A stretch of 50,061 bases of DNA, taken from a virus. Shown in pieces: positions 16,027 to 26,020 of this stretch (positions are counted from its first letter, which is position 1; every line of letters starts with the position of its first letter). The stretch covers positions 1-50,061 of IMG/VR virus record IMGVR_UViG_3300031963_000228; one strand, given 5' to 3'. The translations under genes and the position numbers were made by a program. Under the pieces are notes generated by a model that was not told where the DNA came from, searched no databases, and saw only the letters and a program-made list of their open reading frames with translations.

Positions 16027-16055
16027 TTTAAATAAATATTAGATTATTGAGTCAA
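16027..16055 (-). promoter_or_regulatory. Possible weak promoter upstream of the 133-residue gene
   Basis: TTGACT (16055-16050) is followed by 17 bases and TTTAAA (16032-16027), 5 of 6 and 4 of 6 matches. A TATAAATA octamer identical to the T4 late promoter core also occurs just upstream on the same strand (16075-16068), at the very end of the polymerase-like gene. The region is A/T-rich, so chance matches are likely. Confidence 0.25.
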
Positions 16056-16070
16056 AGGATTATATTTTAT

Positions 16071-17396
16071 TTATATATCCAGTAGATTATCATAGTTGCT
16101 GCCCATAGATAACGTGATTGGAAATGTTGCTGTGTCAATGGACTTATAAATAATTTCCTTCACAATCTCCAACTCAGATATCTCCACATCAAACAACACA
16201 GAATCATATGTGTAGAGTGTAGCTTTGGATTGAATACCCTTTAGATTTTCCATAAGAGTATGCAGCATTTTGTATGTTGTTTCTGCCTCAAGAGATTGAA
16301 CGTAGTAATTGAATACCTTGTGCAATCCCCCGTCAATTTCCGTAATAAGCCTTCCTGACAGCGTTTGTAGTCTACGATGGGATTTGTATTCTTTGGTAAT
16401 AGTGGTGATATGTTTGTGAATGTTCCTCAATAGAACTGGCATATCATCCGTGGGTGTAACATTTCCATATAGGAACTGAAAGGTCATCTTCTTTCCTTCT
16501 TCGTATTGCTCCGACGTTAATTCAGATGTACCGAAGTATTCGTTTGCCAATACCTCGTGCAATGAATTAGAAGGTAATTTCATGCCCATTGCATTAGCAA
16601 GAAGTCGTAGGTGATATGCATCAAAATCTAGTTGCAGCAATACTCCAGAGCTACCAAATCTAGATTCAAATACCTCACGAGAACCATCCGACTTGTTCAA
16701 TGCGGCATAGTTAATTCCTTTATATGCGTTACTGGGTCTGCTGGTAAGTGTAAATGGATTGTAATTGGTATGCACCAGATCCTTATGAACGTTATGAATC
16801 TTATCGGGGAATGATGCTTCAAATTTAGTGGAATTCACATATAATCCATTCCGCTCGATAGATGCCAAAGACGGAATCACCACCGTATCAAAGAACGCGA
16901 ACGCAGAAGTCTCCAGTGGCATATCTTCCATAAGTTCCTTACAGAAGTTATTTAAAACCGTATACCAATTCGATAGTGGAATAATATTATTGATTCGGAT
17001 GGTCTTGTTTAATACCTTGAAATCCGAGAAGGTTTGAAAGAAATTATTAGTCCAAATATCATAATGCTTTGAGATATCCGGTAGTGGCTTACCCGCAGTA
17101 TACCATAGAGAATAGATATCCTTTAATTTTACCGCATCGCCAAACAGATGGGTGGCTTCCTTCTTGTTGACCACATACCCAATCTTTGGAAGTACAATAT
17201 CATATTTCACAAGTGTGTCGGTGTGTGTTACGCCTAGAATGTAAGATTCACCCGTATCAAAATAATAATATACAAAGGAAATTTTGTTGATGCTAGGGTG
17301 TGTGGAAGTGCTTGCTGGCACAAATACTACTATGCCAACCTCCGTATCGCACTTTTGAATTAAAGTATTATAATCCGTTATGGAATTTACAATCAT
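16071..17396 (-). CDS. Divergent family A DNA polymerase-like protein
   Basis: This 441-residue protein matches the polymerase half of DNA polymerase I. The primer/template loop is NPFTLTSRPSNAYKGINYAA (about 213-232). Motif A is LLQLDFDAYHLRLLANAMG (about 252), keeping the first catalytic Asp. The O-helix is EEGKKMTFQFLYG (about 297), with Lys, Phe and Tyr in the expected places. Motif C is LYTYDSVLFDV (about 392): the second Asp is kept but the usual H-D-E is Y-D-S. The first 150 residues do not look like a normal 3'-5' exonuclease. Similar proteins occur in environmental phages. Since a family B replicase is also encoded, this could be a repair or accessory polymerase. The start overlaps the upstream gene by 4 bases (ATGA). 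Confidence 0.75.
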   Translation of the reverse strand: MIVNSITDYNTLIQKCDTEVGIVVFVPASTSTHPSINKISFVYYYFDTGESYILGVTHTDTLVKYDIVLPKIGYVVNKKEATHLFGDAVKLKDIYSLWYTAGKPLPDISKHYDIWTNNFFQTFSDFKVLNKTIRINNIIPLSNWYTVLNNFCKELMEDMPLETSAFAFFDTVVIPSLASIERNGLYVNSTKFEASFPDKIHNVHKDLVHTNYNPFTLTSRPSNAYKGINYAALNKSDGSREVFESRFGSSGVLLQLDFDAYHLRLLANAMGMKLPSNSLHEVLANEYFGTSELTSEQYEEGKKMTFQFLYGNVTPTDDMPVLLRNIHKHITTITKEYKSHRRLQTLSGRLITEIDGGLHKVFNYYVQSLEAETTYKMLHTLMENLKGIQSKATLYTYDSVLFDVEISELEIVKEIIYKSIDTATFPITLSMGSNYDNLLDI

Positions 17397-17914
17397 GTCC
17401 CCTGCCAGAATTCGGTATAGTTGGTAATATACCGTCTTAGCCCTGGCATTGTCAAGTCTGCGTATTCAATTGCTTTTCTATTTTCGGTTTGTGTTCCGAA
17501 TCCAATGATATACCCGTTCGCTATAACTTTATCTTCTACTTTTTTAGGGATTGAGTTAAACTGTTGCGGGGTAACTACTTTACGTTGTCCTGTTTGTTCT
17601 ACTATTATAATTTCTCTATTCCCGCAACAATCTGGATTTACTACGAAGTCATATAGCTTACCCTTAATCTTCCAGACTACTTTAATTGTTTGATATAGCG
17701 GATTCTTCTTAATATTTTTATATGATGGCTCATTGACTTCTGTTATCGTAATACTGGATGCCGGTACGTATCTGGCAAAATATCTAGTAATAAATCCATC
17801 GGTTAAATTATCTTCCGTCAATACTGGAACATATGGTTTCACGCCTAATGTATATTTTACAAAATCTTTTTCTTTTTTTACCAAAGAATATAAATCGTTA
17901 ATATTTTCTGACAT
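17393..17914 (-). CDS. Unknown protein between baseplate and polymerase-like genes
   Basis: This 173-residue protein begins MSENINDLYSLVKKEKDFVK. Segments include LTDGFITRYFARYVPASSIT and YQTIKVVWKIKGKLYDFVVN, then DCCGNREIIIVEQTGQRKVV. The C-terminus ends NYTEFWQGT. I recognise no domain; the middle looks like a beta-rich fold. The ATG at 17912-17914 is one base from the preceding stop; the frame is open to 18049 but that part overlaps the baseplate gene. Given its position it could be a small baseplate or assembly factor. Confidence 0.65.
   Translation of the reverse strand: MSENINDLYSLVKKEKDFVKYTLGVKPYVPVLTEDNLTDGFITRYFARYVPASSITITEVNEPSYKNIKKNPLYQTIKVVWKIKGKLYDFVVNPDCCGNREIIIVEQTGQRKVVTPQQFNSIPKKVEDKVIANGYIIGFGTQTENRKAIEYADLTMPGLRRYITNYTEFWQGT
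17426..17455 (-). promoter_or_regulatory. Possible promoter for the family A polymerase-like gene
   Basis: TTGACA (17455-17450), an 18-base spacer and TATATT (17431-17426) lie in the last codons of the 173-residue gene, 30 bases before the next ATG (17396), which also has CAGGGG as Shine-Dalgarno. The match is good, but it lies in coding sequence and the spacer is one base long. Confidence 0.4.
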
Positions 17915-17915
17915 A

Positions 17916-20735
17916 TTATATATCCCGTAGTTGATCGACAATTTTTGGTGGGAGTGGCATGAATCTACACCGCACAGTAGTAATCCACCCATCCCCAGAA
18001 GATATCTTATCGGTAATTCCCATAATTTGCCATGCACCGCGACTTTCAAATAAACGTCTCGGCAATCTTCCCAATCTAACTAATTCACCAACTCGTATGC
18101 CGGATATTCCTGGCATCACCAAATTTGCTTCCAAAGGATTCAGTGAATACTTTAAATTATTGTTTACTGTATATGCTTCAACTTCTTTTGGTTCTCTGAG
18201 AAATTGTCTAGTCATTAATTGAGGAGCAAATTCGATTAAAGTAAATATAGGACGCAAATGTGGAAATCTATTTGCCGCGATTTGTGCTTGTGCTCCTGGA
18301 CTAATCACATTTGAAATTGTTGCCACATCGGATGATAATGCATTTATTTGTTTATCTATTTCCGCCGGATTACTACTTCCACTCCGTTGTGCTTCGAGTT
18401 GGGCAATCTGATTTTTCTTATAAGTAATTTGTGCTTCGTTCTGTGCTCTGCTTTGCCTTTCTGCCGTGTCTTGCACAGGATTCAACGATACCTGTGTAGC
18501 TTGAGTTGCCTGTCCTTCGATAACTCTACCGGCAGTAGTACTAGTTGCCCCTGCTTGCTGTGCCGCTGCACCAGCCGTCCCGCCTACAGTTCTTGTTTGG
18601 TTTTGTGCCTGTATACTTTTTCTAACAATATCTATGTCGATTAGAGATAAATCTCCATCGTTTGTTGGTTGGAATAAAGTTTGCATACTAGAATCATATC
18701 CACCCGCAACAACTCCTCTGGAGCCATTAACTGATGGTCTACTGAATGCTAGTTGTGTCATTAAAAGTGGAGGAGTATTTAATGCGACAGTAAAATCTAT
18801 TAATTCACTTCCAACTTGATTTTGTGAAGAGTAAAACTTATTAAATTTATAGATTGCATTATTTCTAAGATTATCAACGGTCCCTCTATATTTTCTGTCA
18901 ATTACAATATAATTGTCTATTGGATCTGTTGTCCCATGCTTGTATTCTTCTTTTTCAAAGTCCAACGTAAGTTCCCAATAATTGCACACAGAATTATTTA
19001 TTCTATTCAATAGATTTGCAATTCCATCGTGAATAGTATTTCCACTTAGCATAGATTGTCTAACCGCTGCTGCATTTAACCACAATCCTCTAGATAGCAA
19101 TCCTCTGTCATGCGTGTCATTTTCTGCAATGGAACCAAATTTTGCAAACTCTGATGGATTGTTATCTGCGGTTCTTGACAGATATTGATCTCCTAGTGCG
19201 GCTTTCCATGGAGAAGTTCCGTTTCTAATGGCTGATTCCGCAGCGGCATTATGTATGACACAAACAGATGGATCGGTTGATCGTAGGTATGTGTGACACC
19301 CGACGAACGGTTCGTCAGGATCGGGGTCATTAAGAGATAGTGGGTTTACCAATCGTATTTGATCGAGTTCTGCACCAGATGAAATTCCCGCATCTTTGAA
19401 TAATTTTTTTATTCCTACATTTGGATCATTCAATACTATGTTAATAAAAAACTTCCAACTAATAAATAAAGCATCACCATTTTCTTCTAACTGAGATAAA
19501 AATGTTGGTGAATTATCTTGCTCTTCTTTTAATTTTTGTTGTGCTTCTGGACTGTCTAATGGGCTTTCTGTGGGTTTAACTGCACCAACGGCAACTGTTC
19601 TGGCGATTTTTATAACGTGCTTCGCCCAATCCCCTCCTGCCAAAGAAGGTCTATTACACAAAACATCATAAAATGAGTTTGGTTTAAAATATTCAGATAC
19701 AGAACCGCCTGCAGCAACGGCAGTGGTATCCTCTTCAGGAACTACTGCTGAAACTGTTTCATATATTGAATATGCAAAGTTTTGCTCGCCTGGTCCTATT
19801 AATTTAATTGTCAGTATAAACTCACCTGTCTGCGACATTTTAGCTTCAAATGAAGATAACTTCCCAACAATGAAACAATATTTGCCATTGGATGGATATG
19901 CATAATCTTGAAATATTTCTAATGTCGCAGGACCAAATCCATTGTTTTTCATTAATATTTTGTTGATTTTCTCTAGATCATGCCACGGCAAAGTTTTTAA
20001 TGTATTTGTATTCTTTGCAGGTGCGCCGTTAGTCAACTCACGGATGGTGGTGGAACTCAGAGATCCCCATTCCAAAATCATCGTCACACCAGGAACGAAA
20101 AATATATCAGCTAATGCTTCAAATTGTGTTAGAGTTGGTATAACTACTTCAATTTGAGCAGAATTTATTTGACCATTGTTCTTTCGATCAATATCAATCG
20201 ATGTAATTCCAGGAGGAGGTGCAATTAAATTTTCAGTTGCTTGTTCTCCTGTTAATATATTATGTCCCGCTCTAACATATTCAGATACAGTTCCGCCATT
20301 TTGACCGGGACGCATAATAGTTCCTATAATTGGACCTATACCACCATCGGTTGGATTTAAAATATTATAGATTGAATCAAATGGATTATTATAATTAGTT
20401 AATCTGTTTCCATCACCTTCTGTTAATGTACCCACATCAAGTGGAGTACCAATAACTCCACCGACTCCGTTTGCCACTACTAATTGATTATGATTTTGTG
20501 TAGCATGAATCCCAACGGAAAAATACTTTCCCGATTTAGTAATTCTATTTTTTGTTCTTATACCTACATCAGATCCTAATTCAATAGCAGAGGTTAGTCT
20601 AACGAATGGAAACAACGTTTCTAATGACGCTCCTGACGTAGCTCTGGTTCTCAACTCATCAGTGATCGATGGATTTATTAATTTAATTGCATATGCGCCC
20701 AACTCATGTGGGTTTCTATCAGATAACTTTGGCAT
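17916..20735 (-). CDS. Large baseplate/tail structural protein
   Basis: This 939-residue protein has no enzymatic motif. Features typical of large myovirus baseplate proteins are the segment ADIFFVPGVTMILEWGSLSS (about residues 213-232) and a beta-rich body with many short polar loops. A Gln/Ala-rich stretch with coiled-coil character lies at about residues 710-800 (includes YKKNQIAQLEAQRSGS). The C-terminal domain, RVGELVRLGRLPRRLFESRG to the end, looks like a small beta-barrel. It follows the LysM-type gp53-like gene (TAATG overlap) and the gp48-like gene, so it belongs to the baseplate or hub. I cannot say which T4 protein it replaces. Confidence 0.65.
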   Translation of the reverse strand: MPKLSDRNPHELGAYAIKLINPSITDELRTRATSGASLETLFPFVRLTSAIELGSDVGIRTKNRITKSGKYFSVGIHATQNHNQLVVANGVGGVIGTPLDVGTLTEGDGNRLTNYNNPFDSIYNILNPTDGGIGPIIGTIMRPGQNGGTVSEYVRAGHNILTGEQATENLIAPPPGITSIDIDRKNNGQINSAQIEVVIPTLTQFEALADIFFVPGVTMILEWGSLSSTTIRELTNGAPAKNTNTLKTLPWHDLEKINKILMKNNGFGPATLEIFQDYAYPSNGKYCFIVGKLSSFEAKMSQTGEFILTIKLIGPGEQNFAYSIYETVSAVVPEEDTTAVAAGGSVSEYFKPNSFYDVLCNRPSLAGGDWAKHVIKIARTVAVGAVKPTESPLDSPEAQQKLKEEQDNSPTFLSQLEENGDALFISWKFFINIVLNDPNVGIKKLFKDAGISSGAELDQIRLVNPLSLNDPDPDEPFVGCHTYLRSTDPSVCVIHNAAAESAIRNGTSPWKAALGDQYLSRTADNNPSEFAKFGSIAENDTHDRGLLSRGLWLNAAAVRQSMLSGNTIHDGIANLLNRINNSVCNYWELTLDFEKEEYKHGTTDPIDNYIVIDRKYRGTVDNLRNNAIYKFNKFYSSQNQVGSELIDFTVALNTPPLLMTQLAFSRPSVNGSRGVVAGGYDSSMQTLFQPTNDGDLSLIDIDIVRKSIQAQNQTRTVGGTAGAAAQQAGATSTTAGRVIEGQATQATQVSLNPVQDTAERQSRAQNEAQITYKKNQIAQLEAQRSGSSNPAEIDKQINALSSDVATISNVISPGAQAQIAANRFPHLRPIFTLIEFAPQLMTRQFLREPKEVEAYTVNNNLKYSLNPLEANLVMPGISGIRVGELVRLGRLPRRLFESRGAWQIMGITDKISSGDGWITTVRCRFMPLPPKIVDQLRDI

Positions 20736-21004
20736 TATATATCTAATCTAGGTATTAGTAATTTTGTTCCTGGTTTAACTGTTATGGTTCCGTTTACTAA
20801 AGAATTTGCTTTTGCAATAACCCACCATAACATTGCATTATTATAATATCTATATGCCAACGAATCCAATCTATCATTTTCCCCAGCGTAATGCGTTATG
20901 GAAAATGTGGAATCAACTTGTATGGTCGTGGGCATTACTGTAGATAAATACCGCTTTCCTAATTCAGTATTTAATATTTGCAAATCGGTAGTATATCTAT
21001 TCAT
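20735..21004 (-). CDS. LysM-like baseplate protein (T4 gp53 / P2 gpX type)
   Basis: This 89-residue protein contains one LysM-like module: YAGENDRLDSLAYRYYNNAM, then LWWVIAKANSLVNGTITVKP and PGTKLLIP. The pattern (G-E-x-D-x-L-x-x-L-A, an aromatic-rich helix with W-W, P-G-x-x-L-x-I-P) is that of the baseplate LysM proteins of contractile tails (T4 gp53, P2 gpX). There it joins wedge components and does not necessarily bind peptidoglycan. The T-A-A-T-G junction with the following baseplate gene suggests coupled translation. The N-terminal 30 residues are an extension before the LysM fold. Confidence 0.75.
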   Translation of the reverse strand: MNRYTTDLQILNTELGKRYLSTVMPTTIQVDSTFSITHYAGENDRLDSLAYRYYNNAMLWWVIAKANSLVNGTITVKPGTKLLIPRLDI

Positions 21005-21005
21005 T

Positions 21006-22679
21006 TTAGAATCTCTCCATTACTGCGTGGAATGGTGATCTATGGAATACCGTTCCCTTTTCTAGTATTGCAAAGTTAACTGATACGTTTGCTCCCATAG
21101 GTAATTGATATTCCCATCCAACCGATGCACGGTCTCCTTTACCTTCTCCACGAATTTCCCATGAATATGGATATTCTATATTTAAGCTTTTAAAATATCC
21201 AGGCTGTCTAATGAATAAATCGCCAATTGTAATGTATGCAATAGGAGGTTGTAGTAACCCATGCAATGCATTCGTAGGAAATAGAGAACCAATTAAAAAG
21301 TTTAATCGAGAGTGCGTAGCCAACAATTCTTCCTGTGACATAGCTATTAATTGCAAAGTAAACGATAAATCACGTTTTGCGCCACCGTATGTAACAAATC
21401 GCTCGGTTCTTCCAATATAATCTTTTTCTGAGAATTGGCTATTAACTGTTTCTTTGATGTCTCTTATAAATGATCTAAATTGAACATCATATTCCCCAAC
21501 TTTAAATCTAGTAATAACATAATCGTCTCTACCAGAATTGTCCGCTAATGCTTGGTATACGTCTGATAATTTTTCATTTGGTGGTAACTTATTATTTGCT
21601 CTTACGGATGCACCAACTTCACCTGTTCCTAATTGATTTGTATCTCTTCTAATGAACGGAACTGGGTCATTAAAAGCATCAAGTTTTGTTCCATAATTTA
21701 ATGCGTCTAATATAGCAGCAGTATTATCAAATTGAGAGTCGTATTCGGTTAGATCGGAATTATCTGGAGAATTTAAATCTATTTTATTTAGTGTACGAAT
21801 ACCGCCGCCAAAGAACATATTATGTTCTCCGGTGAAATCTGCTGAGTATCCATATTGACTCTCTAGTGATCCTTCAATTCCACTATATGCACCAGTTCGT
21901 AATGTAAATGTATTTTCTCTTGTGCCATATGTTAATGGGAATGTAGATTTTAAATATAACTCTGCTAGCCCACCACTTTTAGTTGCACCGGTGCTTAATT
22001 TAACGGCATCTCTTACAGCGGATACAGGAGATTTTAATTTCTTAAATATATTCTTAGAAAAGAAATTCGAAGTTATTCTATTCGCACCATTTTTATTCAT
22101 ACCTCGATAGTTGTTTTCATTTGTTAAAAATCCACCGAGATTTTTAATAGTTTCTGCTTGAACTTTTCCAACCAATTCTTTGCTAGGTCCACCATCCTGT
22201 CCAAGCACAGTAACAGGTAATAATTGTCTTCTAAAATGAAAGAACGGTGCGGCGTTTCCAATTATAAACGCAGGATTAATAACTCTAGTAATTCCAAATG
22301 TGTTTCCAGTTTGCAGTAATGCTTGTGTTGCAAGAAACAATAATCCCTTACCGCTTGCTTGAAATTGAGCCAATCGCTTTACATCATCTATTGTGCTTAA
22401 TAGTGGTACTGATCTACCTTCTACATTTTTTAATAAAGAAGTATTCTTACCAACATTTCCTTTGGTTAACTTAGTCCAATTATATTGAACGTCACTAGGA
22501 TTAAAAAATACTTTCTGGGTATTGTATAACCAATCGACAGTTCCATCATATCGTTCTTTTATATTTTTATATGTTACAGTAGTCTTCTCACCTGGTGTGG
22601 TTGGTGGATTATAATTGGGTGGTTCATAAATACTTTCTACTGTTGCATTATATCTATCGATTAGTTTCTTAAATGCCAT
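21006..22679 (-). CDS. Baseplate tail-tube cap/initiator-like protein (T4 gp48-like C-terminal domain)
   Basis: This is a 557-residue protein. Its last 150 residues read IGRTERFVTYGGAKRDLSFT, then ELLATHSRLNFLIGSLFPTN, PIAYITIGDLFIRQPGYFKS and L-N-I-E-Y-P-Y-S-W-E-I. That is the wording of the tube-like domain of T4 gp48/gp54 relatives: a G-R-x-E strand, aromatic sheet, L-x-x-L-x-x-L helix, L-T-I-G-D strand and W-E-I end. The N-terminal 400 residues are extra and not recognised. Directly following the tape measure gene matches the T4 order 29-48. It likely caps the baseplate end of the tail tube. Confidence 0.6.
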   Translation of the reverse strand: MAFKKLIDRYNATVESIYEPPNYNPPTTPGEKTTVTYKNIKERYDGTVDWLYNTQKVFFNPSDVQYNWTKLTKGNVGKNTSLLKNVEGRSVPLLSTIDDVKRLAQFQASGKGLLFLATQALLQTGNTFGITRVINPAFIIGNAAPFFHFRRQLLPVTVLGQDGGPSKELVGKVQAETIKNLGGFLTNENNYRGMNKNGANRITSNFFSKNIFKKLKSPVSAVRDAVKLSTGATKSGGLAELYLKSTFPLTYGTRENTFTLRTGAYSGIEGSLESQYGYSADFTGEHNMFFGGGIRTLNKIDLNSPDNSDLTEYDSQFDNTAAILDALNYGTKLDAFNDPVPFIRRDTNQLGTGEVGASVRANNKLPPNEKLSDVYQALADNSGRDDYVITRFKVGEYDVQFRSFIRDIKETVNSQFSEKDYIGRTERFVTYGGAKRDLSFTLQLIAMSQEELLATHSRLNFLIGSLFPTNALHGLLQPPIAYITIGDLFIRQPGYFKSLNIEYPYSWEIRGEGKGDRASVGWEYQLPMGANVSVNFAILEKGTVFHRSPFHAVMERF

Positions 22680-22698
22680 TGGTGGTCACCATATTAAA

Positions 22699-25600
22699 TT
22701 ATCTAGAAGCGCCGTTTACTGCCGCAACATTTCTAGCTCTCATTGTTCCTGTTCCTACTTTATTACCATCTAGATTTACATCAAATGATATGTTATTAAG
22801 TCTGTTTGCGACTTCATTCATACGTTGATTGGTAACATTTAATGTATTAATTAATCTTGCCAAGTTCTCTGTTATTGCCGCTTGGTTTGTATTAATATTA
22901 GTTGCCGCATCAGTTGCTGTTGTGCCGCCTGGAGTTGATGATGTAGTTGGTGCGGCTGTAGGAGTTGCTAATGTTGCGGTAGCTGGTGGTTTAGGTGCTA
23001 TACCAAGGGCTGAACCGAGCTTATCTAACAATCCCGAACCTAAATTAGCAAATCCTTGAACCATCGTTGCGGCTGCTAATGCGGTTATACCTCCTGCGGC
23101 AGATACTAATGCAGGTCCAATTAATAATATATTACCCACATTAGCTTTGGATAACGTATCTACAAGTTTCGATACAGAATCATATGTGGTGCCTACAACT
23201 TTTGCTATCGCATCACCGATTGAAGTAATAATATCGCCCAATCCAGTGAACACGGTTTTAATGGTATTGCCAAAGCTTTCTAACATCTTACCGAATGGTA
23301 TAAACCCTGGCGATGCAATTTCGAATGCCTTTGCTATTCCCATCAATGCCAACGATACTAACCCTAATGCAGCGGCAAATCCTAATACTCCTATAATTTG
23401 TGGTCCTGTCATCAGTGCACCCACCACCCCTAATCCAACACCTATGCCTAATAACGCCGCACCAGCCATTCCAAGTTGTTCCCACTTGACGCCACTGAAT
23501 GATTTTAATGCAGTACCAAGTAATAGAACGCTACCCGATACAATTGCCATAGCAAGTGCACCCTTAATTAAATTAGCTGTAGGAATTTTACTTAGCGCAA
23601 ATACACCAGCAGTTAATCCCGCTAGCCCAGCACCCGCCATTGCAAGCTGCTCCCATTCAACTCCCTTATATTCTTGCAGTGCCTTTCCTAGCACATACAA
23701 TGATGCCGCTACAATTAACATCGCCGCTGCACCTTTCAATACATCATTCATAGAAAATCTACTTACTTGGCTAGCAGTTGATCCCATTCCTCCAGTATTA
23801 CCACTTGGCGTTTGTGGAGTTGCAGTACCACCGGGAACCGGGCTAGGACCACCACCAGGTGTTCTTGGTGTACCCTGTGGACCACCGAGCGGTTCGCGTC
23901 CCTTTCCGAACCCAAATTCTCCTGCCTTTTCCGCAAATGAACGTGCACCTCGAAGCGTTACATAAGCGCCTAATATGAAAGCCAATGTCTTGACGGTCTT
24001 ATCAAAAAACACCACCGCCTTTTCGAACATTATCTCACCTGGCGTTGGACCTTGAACCGCTGCTTTATCTAATACTTGAGTTACGGATCGAGCAGTTTCA
24101 GGAGCTTTTTGAATCTTAAGGATTTCTGATAATGGCTGTTTCATTGCGGTTTCTAATTGAATTCTCACCGCACGATTCATATTATTAGGATCGATATTTA
24201 ACCGTTGGAATTCACTTTGCAATGCATTCTTTAAGTCTTCGGTATTACCAGATAATGATGCTTCCGTTAACTTTTGAATATCAAAATCTATTCCCATCGC
24301 CGCAAGTGCGGTGAAGTCTGTTAGCGTTCCTTCGAAATCGGATACTAATCTATCACCGAAGCCTTCAATACCTTGTAAACTATATCCAGCTTTCTGTGCT
24401 TCAATAGCTGCTCTTGTTAATCCTGCGGCAAACCTATCGCCATTTCTAGCTAAGATTTCTGAATTTTCCGCAATAAATTTAGCCGCATCATTACCTTTAA
24501 GTCCTGACGCAATAAATGTGGATGCTATTGTTTTTAGTTTATCTTGTGCCTTTCCAATACTACCTGTGATGCCTGCTAATGGACGAAGTGCCGCAACATA
24601 TTGTTCGGGTGCAATGTTCAACATCTTAGCAGCCGTCATAAACGCACCGGCTGCTGAAGTGGAAAGTATACCACCAAATGCACTTCCAAATGATTCTTGC
24701 ATTTTCTTAATATCTTCTGTGGGCAAGAATACATTTTTGCTAAACATAGATTTAATGCTAGTAACGAATCGTTCACTTATAATACGTAAACTAGATCCAT
24801 AACTTGTCCCTAGCTGCTTCATATTATCTCGCAATAATTTATCGAACGCAGCTATTGTATTTGCGAATCTATCGAGTACACCAGCTATTGTCCCTAATAA
24901 TGATGTTAGAGCTTTACTCTTTCGTTCGTTTTCTCTTTCGATCTGTTCTGCTTGTTTTTTTGCATCCGCTGCTTGTTTTTTTGCATCCGCTTCACGTTTA
25001 GCATTAATTTGCTCATCCATTTGGATTGCTTGGGCTTGCAAATTTTGAAGATTAGTTTTCGCGGCTTCTTTATATGCACCGTCTAATATGTTAGCATTTT
25101 CTTTCAAACGATTCTTTGACTCGTTCAGCCCATTCAGTAATGATTCCGCAGCCGTTTTTTGTTCACCGGATAGTGTAGTAATATCTCCGAAATTAGCAAT
25201 TTGCCCTTCTAATTCCGCCACCGATGATTGCAATGCATCGCGTTCATTATCAATTAAAACCATTGTTTCTGAACGATCATCTACATTTGCTCGTTTTGTT
25301 GATACTGCCGATTCTCTTTCTACTCTACCAAGCAGTGATGCGGTGGTTCTATTGGATGCATCAACTTGAGCTTTTGCCGCTCCCGCTAATTTATTTAAAT
25401 AATCCGTATAAGATTTGGTTGCTTCTTCGTTATTGGTATACGTTGTAGATAAGTTTTTCGCATCTTCTACAAGTTGTTTATGTGATTCGGTAGCAGTTTG
25501 TAATTCCTTTTCTAACAAAGCTGCTTCCGATGCCATTGATGCCATAACAGAAGCTTCTTGCTGACGCAAATCTTTAATTTCTCGCTTAATAGCACCTTTT

Positions 25601-26001
25601 GTTCCTGGTTCTGCCTTTTCCTTACTTGCTTGTAATTCTGCAATTCTAGTACGTATTGGATCTAACATACCCACTTGCATTGCTTCTTTCTTCTTAGCAG
25701 CAAGTTCCGATTGCTTTTGCAATTCCGTAGCACTATTTGTAGCGGCGGCGTTAGCTTGTATAGCAGCCGCCTGAGATTTAGCAGCAGCACTTACTAAATT
25801 AACGTATCCAATCTGAGACAGTTTGGCTTGTGATAACTTTGAATCTGCTATCATTAGCCCACGCAAAGAATCTGTAGCAGAAGCGAACTCAGACGAGAGT
25901 ACTTCAACTCTAGCCTTAGTTCGCTCTATCTTTGAATTTAAATCTTTTATATTATTAGATAATTTTGCAAACGACTCAATATCTTCTGGGGCAAAATCCA
26001 T
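22699..26001 (-). CDS. 29: Tail tape measure protein
   Basis: This 1100-residue protein has the features of a tape measure. The long N-terminal coiled-coil and helical region (residues 1-380) is rich in Lys, Glu, Ala and Gln. A mid-section begins with LLGTIAGVLDRFANTIAAFD. A Gly/Pro-rich linker lies at about 700-740. Several hydrophobic helices follow at about 755-930 (AAAMLIVAASLYVLGKAL, GALAMAIVSGSVLLLGTAL, ALGLVSLALMGIAKAF), and the C-terminus is Thr/Ala-rich. It would set tail length and insert into the host membrane on ejection. The genes before it are gp26- and gp51-like, those after it gp48-like, as in T4. Confidence 0.88.
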   Translation of the reverse strand: MDFAPEDIESFAKLSNNIKDLNSKIERTKARVEVLSSEFASATDSLRGLMIADSKLSQAKLSQIGYVNLVSAAAKSQAAAIQANAAATNSATELQKQSELAAKKKEAMQVGMLDPIRTRIAELQASKEKAEPGTKGAIKREIKDLRQQEASVMASMASEAALLEKELQTATESHKQLVEDAKNLSTTYTNNEEATKSYTDYLNKLAGAAKAQVDASNRTTASLLGRVERESAVSTKRANVDDRSETMVLIDNERDALQSSVAELEGQIANFGDITTLSGEQKTAAESLLNGLNESKNRLKENANILDGAYKEAAKTNLQNLQAQAIQMDEQINAKREADAKKQAADAKKQAEQIERENERKSKALTSLLGTIAGVLDRFANTIAAFDKLLRDNMKQLGTSYGSSLRIISERFVTSIKSMFSKNVFLPTEDIKKMQESFGSAFGGILSTSAAGAFMTAAKMLNIAPEQYVAALRPLAGITGSIGKAQDKLKTIASTFIASGLKGNDAAKFIAENSEILARNGDRFAAGLTRAAIEAQKAGYSLQGIEGFGDRLVSDFEGTLTDFTALAAMGIDFDIQKLTEASLSGNTEDLKNALQSEFQRLNIDPNNMNRAVRIQLETAMKQPLSEILKIQKAPETARSVTQVLDKAAVQGPTPGEIMFEKAVVFFDKTVKTLAFILGAYVTLRGARSFAEKAGEFGFGKGREPLGGPQGTPRTPGGGPSPVPGGTATPQTPSGNTGGMGSTASQVSRFSMNDVLKGAAAMLIVAASLYVLGKALQEYKGVEWEQLAMAGAGLAGLTAGVFALSKIPTANLIKGALAMAIVSGSVLLLGTALKSFSGVKWEQLGMAGAALLGIGVGLGVVGALMTGPQIIGVLGFAAALGLVSLALMGIAKAFEIASPGFIPFGKMLESFGNTIKTVFTGLGDIITSIGDAIAKVVGTTYDSVSKLVDTLSKANVGNILLIGPALVSAAGGITALAAATMVQGFANLGSGLLDKLGSALGIAPKPPATATLATPTAAPTTSSTPGGTTATDAATNINTNQAAITENLARLINTLNVTNQRMNEVANRLNNISFDVNLDGNKVGTGTMRARNVAAVNGASR

Positions 26002-26020
26002 TTACAGTCTCATTTAAACA

